DNA of 14,076 nt from Chitinophagaceae bacterium (GTDB taxonomy: Bacteria > Bacteroidota > Bacteroidia > Chitinophagales > Chitinophagaceae), in the NCBI GenBank assembly GCA_025455665.1, contig JALOMC010000024.1, positions 1 to 14,076 on the forward strand. Reading direction: 5' to 3'. Below, one piece after another: positions 7,402 through 14,076 of this stretch (within the stretch, counting starts at the first letter, position 1; every line of letters begins with the position of its first letter). The translations under genes and the position numbers were made by a program. A model generated the notes under the pieces. The model worked only from the letters and a program-made list of their open reading frames with translations, did not search any database and was not told the DNA's origin.

Positions 7402-8262
7402 ATGAAAATACTGGTAACAGGTGCCAACGGTCAGTTGGGCAAATGCTTTGCCGACTTGACGGCCGGGCCGGATGGTGCCGGTGAAAAATGGCACCTGCTG
7501 GGACGTGAGCATTTTGCCATCGATCAGTATGCCATGGTAGAGGAGGTGTTGAAGGAATTGAAACCCGATTGGGTAATAAATGCAGCGGCTTATACTGCTG
7601 TCGACAAGGCAGAATCGGAGCCGGCCGTAGCGATGCTGATGAATGGGGAAGCTGTTGGACATCTGGCGGCAGTATGCGCCCGGCTGAATATAGGACTGGT
7701 GCACGTAAGTACCGATTATGTGTTTGATGGAAGGGGCACACGGCCTTATTTGCCTACAGACGCTGTAGGACCGACGGGGGTATACGGAAAATCGAAACTG
7801 TCGGGCGAGCAGCTGGTGCAGCATCATCACCCCGGGGCGTTTATAGTACGCACCAGCTGGGTATATAGCCAGCACGGCCACAATTTTGTGAAGACCATGC
7901 TGCGGCTGATGGCGGACCGTACCGAGCTGAATGTAGTAAACGACCAGGTGGGTTGCCCAACTTATGCGCCCGACCTGGCAGCAGCTTTGCTACAGGTTTG
8001 CCGAACCGCCACCGCTGCACCTGGTGTGTACCATTTTTGCAACAGTGGGGCCATCAGCTGGTTTCAGTTTGCCACCAGTATTGCCGCAATGATTGGCTCA
8101 GACTGTCAGGTAAAACCCATTGCCACCAGCCAATATCCTACACCCGCAGCACGGCCACCCTACAGTGTGCTCGACACCAGCAGTTTCAGCCAAACCTTTC
8201 ACTGGCCCATGCAGCCATGGCAAGACAGGCTGCGTGTTTGCCTGCATCATCTAGGTTACTAA
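7402..8262 (+). CDS. rmlD: dTDP-4-dehydrorhamnose reductase
   Basis: Catalyses the last step of dTDP-L-rhamnose synthesis, the NAD(P)H-dependent reduction of dTDP-4-keto-L-rhamnose. At 286 residues it has the family's usual length. The nucleotide-binding motif GANGQLG is at 7-13, and NAAAYTAVDKAE (60-71) is an RmlD signature. The active site has S103-T104-D105 (HVSTDYVFDG) and the Y128/K132 pair (YGKSK). RTSWVY (150-155) and NDQVGCPTYAPDLA (180-193) complete the typical pattern, and RPPYSVLD occurs near the C terminus. The other rhamnose genes (rmlA, rmlB, rmlC) are not in the window and must lie elsewhere if the pathway is complete. The gene belongs to the same run, 20 bases after the TviB-like dehydrogenase. 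Confidence 0.93.
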   Translation: MKILVTGANGQLGKCFADLTAGPDGAGEKWHLLGREHFAIDQYAMVEEVLKELKPDWVINAAAYTAVDKAESEPAVAMLMNGEAVGHLAAVCARLNIGLVHVSTDYVFDGRGTRPYLPTDAVGPTGVYGKSKLSGEQLVQHHHPGAFIVRTSWVYSQHGHNFVKTMLRLMADRTELNVVNDQVGCPTYAPDLAAALLQVCRTATAAPGVYHFCNSGAISWFQFATSIAAMIGSDCQVKPIATSQYPTPAARPPYSVLDTSSFSQTFHWPMQPWQDRLRVCLHHLGY

Positions 8263-8308
8263 GCAGGCAGGTTCGCTTTGCTTCTTTTTTCTACCGTATT
8301 TTTTCAGT

Positions 8309-9277
8309 ATGGCTTCTGTATTTATCACCGGTGCAGCTGGCTTTGTGGGCAAAGCGCTTACAAAAGCCTTGCTGGCAGAGGGCTACGAGGTGCATGCCTT
8401 GTGCCGGCATACCGAGCAAGCCGCAGCGCTGGACCAACTGGGTGCAAAACCTGTGCTAGGAGATATACTGCATTTGTCAGAATGGGATTTGCCCGCGGCA
8501 GACTATGTCATTCATGCCGCTGCGCTGGTAGGCAAAGCTGGCAGCACTGCCGACTATAAGTTGGTAAATGCGCATGCCACACTGGAATTGGCCAGGCGCT
8601 GCTCCGACAGGGGCATCAGCCGCTTTGTTTTTATCAGTAGTCAGTCAGTGCTTTTCAATACCAGCCATCAACTGCAAATGACCGACAACCTGCCTTACAG
8701 TCGGGTATCGGACCCATACATTCAAAGCAAGGTAGCCGCCGAGCAGTTTTTGCAACAGCTGGCTGCCACAACGACCATGCAGGTGTATAGCTTGCGCCCT
8801 ACCATTATTTGGGGCGAAGGCGATACCGTGCAAATACCTTTAATGCGGTCCGCTATGCAGTCGGGCCGCTTCAGGTGGATAGGCGGCGGCCGCAGTTTGC
8901 TGCAACCTGTTTACGTTGGCAACCTGGTACATGCTTGCATACAATTGCTGGCCACAGCTGCACCAGCACCGGGTGCCTATCTGGTAGCCGATGCAGAAGT
9001 ACATCGGCAATCTGAATTTTGGCAGCGCTTGCTTCCGGGTGTAAAGCCCTGGCCGTCTAAGAGTATAGCTTTTGAGCTGGCATGGACCATTGCTTCCACC
9101 ATGGAGGTATGTTGGCGGTTATTGGGTATTCGCAAAAAGCCTCCGGTCACCAAAGTAGGGGTGCTCAGCTTTGGGCGAAGCCATACGGTAAGTTGCCAAA
9201 AGGCAAATGATGCATTCGGATACGCTCCCAAATACAGTTTTGATGAAGCATACCGAACCTTTACTTTTGACCGGTGA
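8309..9277 (+). CDS. NAD-dependent epimerase/dehydratase family protein (extended SDR), substrate unknown
   Basis: A 322-residue extended short-chain dehydrogenase/reductase. The Rossmann motif GAAGFVG is at 8-14, and HAAALVGKAG (69-78) sits after the fourth strand. The catalytic Tyr/Lys pair is Y137/K141 (YIQSK), and SLRPTIIWGEGD (161-172) follows, as in the 3-beta-hydroxysteroid dehydrogenase-like branch. Where sugar epimerases have S-S/T-x-x-V-Y-G, this protein has ISSQSVLFN (109-117), so the third active-site position is unusual. The second half is poorly conserved to my eye and contains a hydrophobic helix around residues 250-265 (SIAFELAWTIASTMEVCW). Its stop overlaps the GTG start of the glycosyltransferase gene, so both are probably made together and act on one glycan. 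It could be an epimerase, reductase or dehydratase of a nucleotide sugar or lipid-linked sugar; the sequence does not decide. Confidence 0.85.
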   Translation: MASVFITGAAGFVGKALTKALLAEGYEVHALCRHTEQAAALDQLGAKPVLGDILHLSEWDLPAADYVIHAAALVGKAGSTADYKLVNAHATLELARRCSDRGISRFVFISSQSVLFNTSHQLQMTDNLPYSRVSDPYIQSKVAAEQFLQQLAATTTMQVYSLRPTIIWGEGDTVQIPLMRSAMQSGRFRWIGGGRSLLQPVYVGNLVHACIQLLATAAPAPGAYLVADAEVHRQSEFWQRLLPGVKPWPSKSIAFELAWTIASTMEVCWRLLGIRKKPPVTKVGVLSFGRSHTVSCQKANDAFGYAPKYSFDEAYRTFTFDR

Positions 9278-10326
9278 GTTCGCAGCCTTCGGTCGCTATT
9301 CTGATTCTCAATTACAACGGTCGCCACCACCTCGAAGCATTCCTGCCGTCGGTTTTGGCGGCTACCTATTCCAACAAAACTGTTTGGGTAGTCGATAATA
9401 AATCGACTGATGATAGTTGCAGCTGGCTGCGTCAGCATCATCCTGAAGTACACCTGCTGGAAGTGCCCAGCAACCGTGGTTTTGTAGGCGGGTACAACTT
9501 TGGATTTGAGCATATGCATGCCGACTATGTGCTACTGCTGAACAACGACGTGCGGGTGATGCCGGATTTTATTGAGCCGGTCATTGGCATGATGGAAGCC
9601 GACCCTGCATTAGCAGCCGTACAAAGTCGGCTCCGCAATGTGCAAAACCCGCATGAATTTGACTATGCGGGTGCGGCTGGCGGCTATATAGATGCTTTGG
9701 GCTATCCGTTTTGCAGGGGTCGCCTGTTAGAAACCGTAGAGCAGGATGAAGGGCAATACAATGATGATCATCATCGTCTGTTTTGGGCCACGGGTGGCTG
9801 TATGTTCATTCGCTCTTCGCTTTACAAGCAGTTCAACGGCATGTATAGCTACCTGTTTATTCAAAACGAGGACATCGATCTCAGCTGGCGCTTGCAGCTG
9901 AATGGTTACCGCATTGGTTACTGTGCCGATAGCATTGTGTACCATGTAGGTGGCGGCTGCATCAGCTGGGAAACACCACAAAAAATATTTCTGACGTTTA
10001 GAAACAACCTGGTGGTTATTACCCGCAACATGCCTGTAAGCCGTTTGCTGTGGCTCATTCCGCTGCGGCTGGCGCTGGATAGTGCGGCGGCCATTCGCTA
10101 CCTGCTGCTGCGCCAGCCTGGCCATGGCTGGGCCATTTGGCGGGCCATTGGTACCTACCTGCATTGGTTGTTTTTCATTAGCCGCCACTCGGCAAATGGC
10201 GAACATAAATGGCCGGGCAAACGGGGCCTGCTGGAGTGCGATGGCGTGTACCGCGGCTCAATTGTGTGGCAGTATTTTGTGCGGGGCAAACGCAAGTTCA
10301 CCGACCTGTATCCGAAAAATAAATAA
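9274..10326 (+). CDS. Glycosyltransferase family 2, rhamnosyltransferase-like
   Basis: A GT-A fold inverting glycosyltransferase of 350 residues that moves a sugar from a nucleotide donor to a growing glycan on the cytoplasmic side of the membrane. The N-terminal strand is VAILILNYNG (7-16). The nucleotide-site aspartate is D41 (VVDNKSTDDS). The metal-binding DxD-like site is NNDVRV (90-95). WATGGCMFIRSS (171-182) precedes the acidic NEDIDLSWR block (198-206) with E199/D200/D202, and IVYHVGGG (221-228) follows. These blocks resemble O-antigen rhamnosyltransferases. The C-terminal 110 residues contain hydrophobic and basic stretches suited to membrane association. The start is a GTG that shares GTGA with the upstream stop, indicating translational coupling. 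The presence of rmlD four kilobases or less upstream fits, but does not prove, a dTDP-rhamnose donor. The 3' end overlaps the convergent membrane-protein gene by 29 bases. Confidence 0.9.
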   Translation: MSSQPSVAILILNYNGRHHLEAFLPSVLAATYSNKTVWVVDNKSTDDSCSWLRQHHPEVHLLEVPSNRGFVGGYNFGFEHMHADYVLLLNNDVRVMPDFIEPVIGMMEADPALAAVQSRLRNVQNPHEFDYAGAAGGYIDALGYPFCRGRLLETVEQDEGQYNDDHHRLFWATGGCMFIRSSLYKQFNGMYSYLFIQNEDIDLSWRLQLNGYRIGYCADSIVYHVGGGCISWETPQKIFLTFRNNLVVITRNMPVSRLLWLIPLRLALDSAAAIRYLLLRQPGHGWAIWRAIGTYLHWLFFISRHSANGEHKWPGKRGLLECDGVYRGSIVWQYFVRGKRKFTDLYPKNK

Positions 10327-11728
10327 GACTGCCTTCGTCTTTATCCGACTCAACCGTGATTGCCGGCATTCGCCGACTGTTGATGGCTGTCATTACGCGT
10401 ATGCTGCCTACGCGGGTACTGTCCAATTGCCAGGCAATGGCTTCGGCAAAGCCATATCGGAAAGTAGGAATTCCTTTGAAGGTGATCGGGAGGTTGACCA
10501 GTGTAACGGTGGCGTTGGCGGGCTGCTGTTGTAGCTGCTCAATAGTACTTTTAGTAATGGTGCTGGCTGTTTGGTAGTCGCTGGCAGCTACTTGTAAAAA
10601 CAGGAGATGATAACCAAGAAACAGGGTGGTGCCGGCCATGGCTAAAGCACGATATGGCCGGCTGATGAGGTACAGGCTGTAAAGCACCCAGGCGGCCAGG
10701 AAGGCCGAAGAAAAATAGAGATAGCGATCAGACTCATAACCTGTAACACTGATGCCAAGGCTGATAAACAGTGAATAGCTGGCGAGCCAACAAATGAGGA
10801 GCCACTTCCACAGTTTGTTGATGACCTGCAGGCGGTAGCAACTGTACATCAAAGCGACCATGCATACAGCAATAACCACGCTGAGTGATACAAATACAGC
10901 CGGAGTTGAAATAGGCGGCAGGAAACTGCGGAAAAACAGTTTGTAAGCATTGGTGGCTAACGCGGCGACATTGAACTGAAGCACGTTGCCGGCTTCATAA
11001 TGCCCCAGTACGCCCTGAATGAGGTGCTGGCGAAGCGGAAGGTATAGCAGCCAGCTAAGGACTAGCGGCCACAAAACCATCAACAACCGCTTGCGCAAAT
11101 GCTGTTCCATGGTTTGCCTGGCCCAATACCACCACAGTAGCAAATACGGGAGCAGCAACCAACTGGTTTCGTAAGTAAACAATGCCAGCCAAAAACAAGC
11201 CAGCGAAGGAAAAACGAGCCACCAGCGCTGAATGGCCTGCCACATAAACCACCACGATAATAGTACCAGCAGAAGGCTCAATGAGGCAGTACGACTTAAT
11301 ATCCAAAAGATGGTTTCGGCATGGAATGCGTATAGCCCAAAGCCAAGTACCATCAATACAATGATTTTCCTGGGTACAGTAATGCCGAATGTGCGGCTGA
11401 CCAGCTGGAAGAGCCAACCCAGCATGAACACGTTTGCCACATGCAACAAGGCATTGGTAAGGTGGTAGCCAGGCGCCCATTTGCCAAACAACAAATGATC
11501 AAGAAACAGGCTGAAGTCATTGATATGCCGGGCACTATTATGGTGCCCCAGGGTTCCATCCGAAGCCATCGGGATGTGGATGAAATCATCGTTCAAAAAA
11601 TAGAAGCGGCCCGGCCATAGTGCCCACCCAAGGCCAACGGCCGCCAACACTACCAGTGCTTTGAACCATTTTGCTGGAAACAGATCGGCGGCAACATGGG
11701 TGGAGTGGTGCTTGGGCAACGCTTGCAT
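10298..11728 (-). CDS. Polytopic membrane protein, GT-C glycosyltransferase-like
   Basis: A 476-residue protein with about ten predicted membrane segments between residues 22 and 380 and a soluble tail of some 90 residues. The first segment ends in GRFYFLNDDFIH (40-51), whose Asp pair D47/D48 sits where GT-C enzymes carry their catalytic acidic residues in the first extracytoplasmic loop. HAETIFWILSR (136-146) and YESDRYLYFSS (331-341) are further motifs seen in PMT-like/TMTC-like membrane proteins. GT-C enzymes use polyprenyl-phosphate sugars on the outer face of the cytoplasmic membrane. This assignment is by topology and short motifs only; an oligosaccharide polymerase or unrelated membrane protein remains possible. 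The ATG at 11728 is six bases after the radical SAM gene, so the two form an operon. Its last 29 bases lie inside the convergent GT2 gene. Confidence 0.82.
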   Translation of the reverse strand: MQALPKHHSTHVAADLFPAKWFKALVVLAAVGLGWALWPGRFYFLNDDFIHIPMASDGTLGHHNSARHINDFSLFLDHLLFGKWAPGYHLTNALLHVANVFMLGWLFQLVSRTFGITVPRKIIVLMVLGFGLYAFHAETIFWILSRTASLSLLLVLLSWWFMWQAIQRWWLVFPSLACFWLALFTYETSWLLLPYLLLWWYWARQTMEQHLRKRLLMVLWPLVLSWLLYLPLRQHLIQGVLGHYEAGNVLQFNVAALATNAYKLFFRSFLPPISTPAVFVSLSVVIAVCMVALMYSCYRLQVINKLWKWLLICWLASYSLFISLGISVTGYESDRYLYFSSAFLAAWVLYSLYLISRPYRALAMAGTTLFLGYHLLFLQVAASDYQTASTITKSTIEQLQQQPANATVTLVNLPITFKGIPTFRYGFAEAIAWQLDSTRVGSIRVMTAINSRRMPAITVESDKDEGSLIYFSDTGR

Positions 11729-11734
11729 GGCTGT

Positions 11735-12934
11735 TTACTTTAGCACTTGTTTCAAGCTGGCATTGCCATCCTCCCGCCATTGGTAGTAGCCCAGCATTTT
11801 GCCGGTGGCCCACTTGCCAAAAACCTGCTCAAACGTGCGATACAAGGCTACATCATATTTGCGGTGAAAGGCCAGCCAGCACTGGTTGCAATTGTGCATG
11901 TAGTGTTGCTGTTTTTGCTGTGCATCCTTTCCATTGAAAATCTCATCCAGCGATTGCTGATGAATATTGCCCAGTACCAGATCCAGATTCTGGCAAAGTG
12001 GTACGTCGCCATTAGGCAGCACTACCAGACTTTCTATAATGCTGAAACATTTGAGTTGCACCTGCTTGCGGCGCCATCCTTCGTAAAGGGCCAGGTACTC
12101 ATAGTTTTCTTTGAACTCCTTAATGCCTTCCGGAATAAAATCTGCAAAGCGACGATGAATCTTGCTGGCATCGTGCTGTGGCAAGTGCGGATCATTGGTC
12201 AGCTCCGCTTGTTTCAGCTCCTTGGTGGCCTCTATCTTGTCCTTCAGCTGCGCCACATCTTTATACTGCAATGGCTTGGTCTGCTTTTGCTCGCCAATCT
12301 CGGTCTCATGCGCTTTGTCGTAGGTATCAAACAGCGGAATGTTGTTGTACAAGCCCACCCGCATGTCTATACCATACTGCCTGCATACCGCTGCTACATG
12401 CTCCATATCGCCAAAGTCGTTGTAAGGGCTTAAGGTAAACATGACCGAAATGGTCACTTCCTTGTGCAGAGCTTTGATCACTTGCAGCACATGCTGGTAG
12501 CCAGCTTTGCCACGCATGTACAGGTAGGTTTCCTCGTTGCCATCCAGGCTGATGTACAGGCGCTGTGGCTTGTACTTGCGCACTGCCGCTATCAGGCTAT
12601 CGGGCTTCAGGCAGTTGCTCAGGATGTCGTAATTGCGATGATGATCGTAAAACCACTGCAATATGTCATGGGCTTCGGGGTGGAGCATGAACTCGCCGCC
12701 TTCCAGGCCAATGTTGGTATTGCTGGTCACACAGCGGCTTTCCATCAGCTTCACAATGTCGGCTGCCGGCAGGTGCTTCACCGGCCGCTTGGCCCAAATA
12801 AGGCAATGCTTACAGGCGCTGTCGCACAGGTCGGTGGCATATATCATCAGCCTGTTCAGCTTTTTATTGCCCGGAAACAACCGATTGCCCACAATAGCCG
12901 ACCCACGTTGCCAATATTCACCAATGCTGTACAT
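11735..12934 (-). CDS. Radical SAM/SPASM domain protein, substrate unknown
   Basis: A 399-residue radical SAM enzyme. The CxxxCxxC motif that binds the SAM-cleaving 4Fe-4S cluster is C37/C41/C44 (CDSACKHC). LEGGEF (77-82) is the GGE motif contacting SAM, and LYISLDG (126-132) is a typical barrel strand. The C-terminal SPASM-like region has C296, C314 (LPNGDVPLCQN), LGNI, and C349/C352 (NCNQC), enough for an auxiliary cluster. Such proteins mature peptides or modify proteins, sugars and other molecules; no precursor peptide is visible next to it. The start at 12934 is preferred because the alternative TTG at 12973 lies inside a likely -7 promoter box. It is the first gene of a two-gene - strand unit with the membrane protein and is divergent from the permease. 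The family call is firm; the substrate is unknown. Confidence 0.9.
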   Translation of the reverse strand: MYSIGEYWQRGSAIVGNRLFPGNKKLNRLMIYATDLCDSACKHCLIWAKRPVKHLPAADIVKLMESRCVTSNTNIGLEGGEFMLHPEAHDILQWFYDHHRNYDILSNCLKPDSLIAAVRKYKPQRLYISLDGNEETYLYMRGKAGYQHVLQVIKALHKEVTISVMFTLSPYNDFGDMEHVAAVCRQYGIDMRVGLYNNIPLFDTYDKAHETEIGEQKQTKPLQYKDVAQLKDKIEATKELKQAELTNDPHLPQHDASKIHRRFADFIPEGIKEFKENYEYLALYEGWRRKQVQLKCFSIIESLVVLPNGDVPLCQNLDLVLGNIHQQSLDEIFNGKDAQQKQQHYMHNCNQCWLAFHRKYDVALYRTFEQVFGKWATGKMLGYYQWREDGNASLKQVLK

Positions 12935-12970
12935 GCCGTTCAGTCTGTTCTTTTGGAGTAGCGCAAAAAA

Positions 12971-12978
12971 CAAAAATA
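12971..12978 (-). promoter_or_regulatory. Candidate -7 promoter box of the radical SAM operon
   Basis: Read on the - strand, 12978 to 12971 is TATTTTTG, an exact match to TAnnTTTG. Transcription would start near 12965, leaving about 30 bases before the ATG at 12934. No good -33 element is present at 19-21 bases; the nearest TTG is only 15 bases away. The box overlaps the in-frame TTG at 12973 and argues against using that codon as a start. Confidence 0.38.
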
Positions 12979-13041
12979 CAAGCCAGCACAGGTCAAGTGT
13001 TTATTCACATTGGCGCACCGTACCAGGTAGCCCTGGCTTGT
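12978..13041. repeat. 9-base inverted repeat in the divergent intergenic region
   Basis: ACAAGCCAG (12978-12986) and CTGGCTTGT (13033-13041) are exact reverse complements separated by 46 bases. They lie in the gap between the radical SAM and permease starts. A smaller palindrome, CCAGG-N4-CCTGG (13023-13036), overlaps the right arm. The arms could be regulator half-sites or chance. Confidence 0.4.
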
Positions 13042-13096
13042 CGGTGGGCAAATTATCTATATTGGCCAACCTAATTTGTACGGAATCCGAAAAAGC

Positions 13097-14076
13097 ATGG
13101 CAGAACAATCCTCATTCAAACAATCACTCGGCCTCATCGACGGCACCCTCATTGTTATTGGTTCCATGATTGGCTCGGGCATCTTCATCGTCAGCGCCGA
13201 TATTACCCGGCATGTAGGCAGTGCCGGCTGGCTGGTGGCCGTTTGGCTCATTACCGGCTTCATGACCATCACAGCGGCGGTAAGCTACGGCGAACTTAGT
13301 GGCATGTATCCCAAAGCGGGTGGCCAATATGTGTACTTGAAGGAGGCTTACAATCCGTTGGTCGCTTTTTTATACGGCTGGAGCTTTTTTGCGGTCATCC
13401 AAACTGCTACCATCGCTGCAGTGGCCATTGCTTTCAGCAAATTTGCAGCTTACCTGCTGCCGGCCGTCGGCGAAGACAAAGTGCTCTGGCAAACCGGCGA
13501 TTTCAAAATTTCGGCAGCGCAGGTGGTGGGCATTGGTATCATTGCCTTGCTTACCTGGGTCAACACACGTGGCCTAAGAGAGGGGAAATTTATCCAACGG
13601 GTGTTTACGGCTACCAAACTGATCAGCCTGTTCGGCCTTATCATTTTTGGCCTGCTGGCGCTAAAGGGCGATGTGTGGGCGGCTAACTGGGGTGCCGACG
13701 CCTGGAAAATAGGGAAGGGGTCGGCCGAATCGGGTAGCTGGGTGATAACAGAATATCCGGCTGTGACGGCTATTCTGGGTGCCATTGCCGCCTCTATGGT
13801 AGGCAGTGTTTTCAGCAGCGATGCCTGGAACAACGTGACGTTTATAGCCGGCGAAATGAAGAACCCGCAACGCAATATTGGCTTGAGCTTATTCCTGGGT
13901 ACGCTCATCGTCACTATCATTTATGTGTCGGCCAATGTGATGTATACCGGCGTACTGCCGATGGAATCCATTGCCGGGGCAGAAAAAGACAGAGTAGCCG
14001 TGGCGGCCGCCCGTGAAATATTTGGCAACCTTGGCACCATCATCATTGCGGTGATGATCATGATCAGCACGTTTGG
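13097..14076 (+). CDS. APC-superfamily amino-acid permease (3' truncated by the window)
   Basis: The frame opens at the ATG at 13097 and runs off the right edge after 326 complete codons with no stop. The protein is a polytopic transporter of the amino acid-polyamine-organocation family. The first membrane helix holds the unwound substrate-binding motif IGSMIGSGIF (21-30). SYGELSGMYPKAGGQYVYL (63-81) is the conserved helix-2/loop signature, and VNTRGLREGKF (155-165) follows helix 5. FIAGEMKNPQRNIG (249-262) is the loop after helix 6. At least eight hydrophobic helices are visible, with one or more beyond the edge. It would import or exchange amino acids by proton or solute coupling; the substrate cannot be named, though LAT/YfnA-like members are the closest in pattern. 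The 162-base gap to the divergent radical SAM gene separates it from the glycan genes. Confidence 0.9.
   Translation, partial: MAEQSSFKQSLGLIDGTLIVIGSMIGSGIFIVSADITRHVGSAGWLVAVWLITGFMTITAAVSYGELSGMYPKAGGQYVYLKEAYNPLVAFLYGWSFFAVIQTATIAAVAIAFSKFAAYLLPAVGEDKVLWQTGDFKISAAQVVGIGIIALLTWVNTRGLREGKFIQRVFTATKLISLFGLIIFGLLALKGDVWAANWGADAWKIGKGSAESGSWVITEYPAVTAILGAIAASMVGSVFSSDAWNNVTFIAGEMKNPQRNIGLSLFLGTLIVTIIYVSANVMYTGVLPMESIAGAEKDRVAVAAAREIFGNLGTIIIAVMIMISTF

Noticed and set aside
2496..10326. A complete Wzx/Wzy-type capsule or O-antigen locus
   Set aside because: No flippase, polymerase, chain-initiating transferase or chain-length regulator is visible; only the sugar-nucleotide part and one GT2 are present.
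10323..10345. Hairpin AAGAC/GTCTT just after the glycosyltransferase stop
   Set aside because: Only five paired bases with a short T-run and lying inside the convergent coding sequence; too weak to call a terminator.
11747..12433. Open frame of about 228 codons on the + strand opposite the radical SAM gene
   Set aside because: The opposite strand encodes all radical SAM and SPASM motifs in frame, so this hydrophobic reading is a shadow.
13037..13086. Promoter for the permease (TTG, then TATATTGG, or TAATTTGT)
   Set aside because: Each box has one or two mismatches and spacing is shorter than usual, so no specific site can be supported.
1..14076. tRNA or rRNA genes, CRISPR arrays, insertion sequences, toxin-antitoxin or phage-defence genes
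   Set aside because: None of their hallmark sequences, repeats or protein motifs were seen; gaps between genes are short apart from those described.

Overview
The window reads as a chromosomal stretch from a member of the Bacteroidota, probably close to the Chitinophagaceae. This rests on inference: no checked start codon has a purine-rich Shine-Dalgarno sequence, two upstream regions carry an exact TAnnTTTG box (the -7 element of Bacteroidota promoters), and the proteins have the flavour of that phylum. No RNA genes, mobile elements, CRISPR arrays or phage genes were seen.

Layout. (1) Left edge: the last 60 codons of an unrecognised + strand gene, ending 6 bases from the end of a convergent Kdo transferase gene (waaA/kdtA, 191-1453, - strand). 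(2) 1679-2182: a small secreted single-domain fasciclin (FAS1) protein with a clear intrinsic terminator at 2209-2241. (3) 2496-10326: a seven-gene + strand run for nucleotide sugars and glycan assembly. In order it holds a WbpE-like PLP sugar aminotransferase, UDP-glucose 6-dehydrogenase, UDP-glucuronate decarboxylase (UDP-xylose synthase), a TviB/WbpO-type UDP-HexNAc dehydrogenase, dTDP-4-dehydrorhamnose reductase (rmlD), an unassigned extended SDR, and a GT2 glycosyltransferase translationally coupled to the SDR. Gaps are 20-56 bases and the last pair overlaps by 4. A good promoter candidate lies just before the first gene. (4) 10298-12934, - strand: a two-gene unit of a radical SAM/SPASM protein and a polytopic GT-C-like membrane protein, whose 3' end overlaps the GT2 gene by 29 bases. 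(5) 13097 to the right edge: an APC-superfamily amino-acid permease, cut off by the window and transcribed divergently from the radical SAM gene.

How it works together. The central run can make UDP-glucuronate, then UDP-xylose, plus a UDP-N-acetyl-hexosaminuronate, and can finish dTDP-L-rhamnose. The GT2 enzyme, and perhaps the GT-C-like protein, would put such sugars into a surface polysaccharide (LPS O-antigen or exopolysaccharide). No Wzx flippase, Wzy polymerase, chain-initiating transferase, rmlA/B/C, or WbpB/WbpD homologue is visible, so the full locus must extend beyond the window or be split around the genome.

The least explained parts are the radical SAM plus GT-C-like pair, the SDR with an unusual active-site triad, and a Kdo transferase lacking four residues in its nucleotide-binding loop. 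I do not see a clearly new defence, toxin or mobile system.
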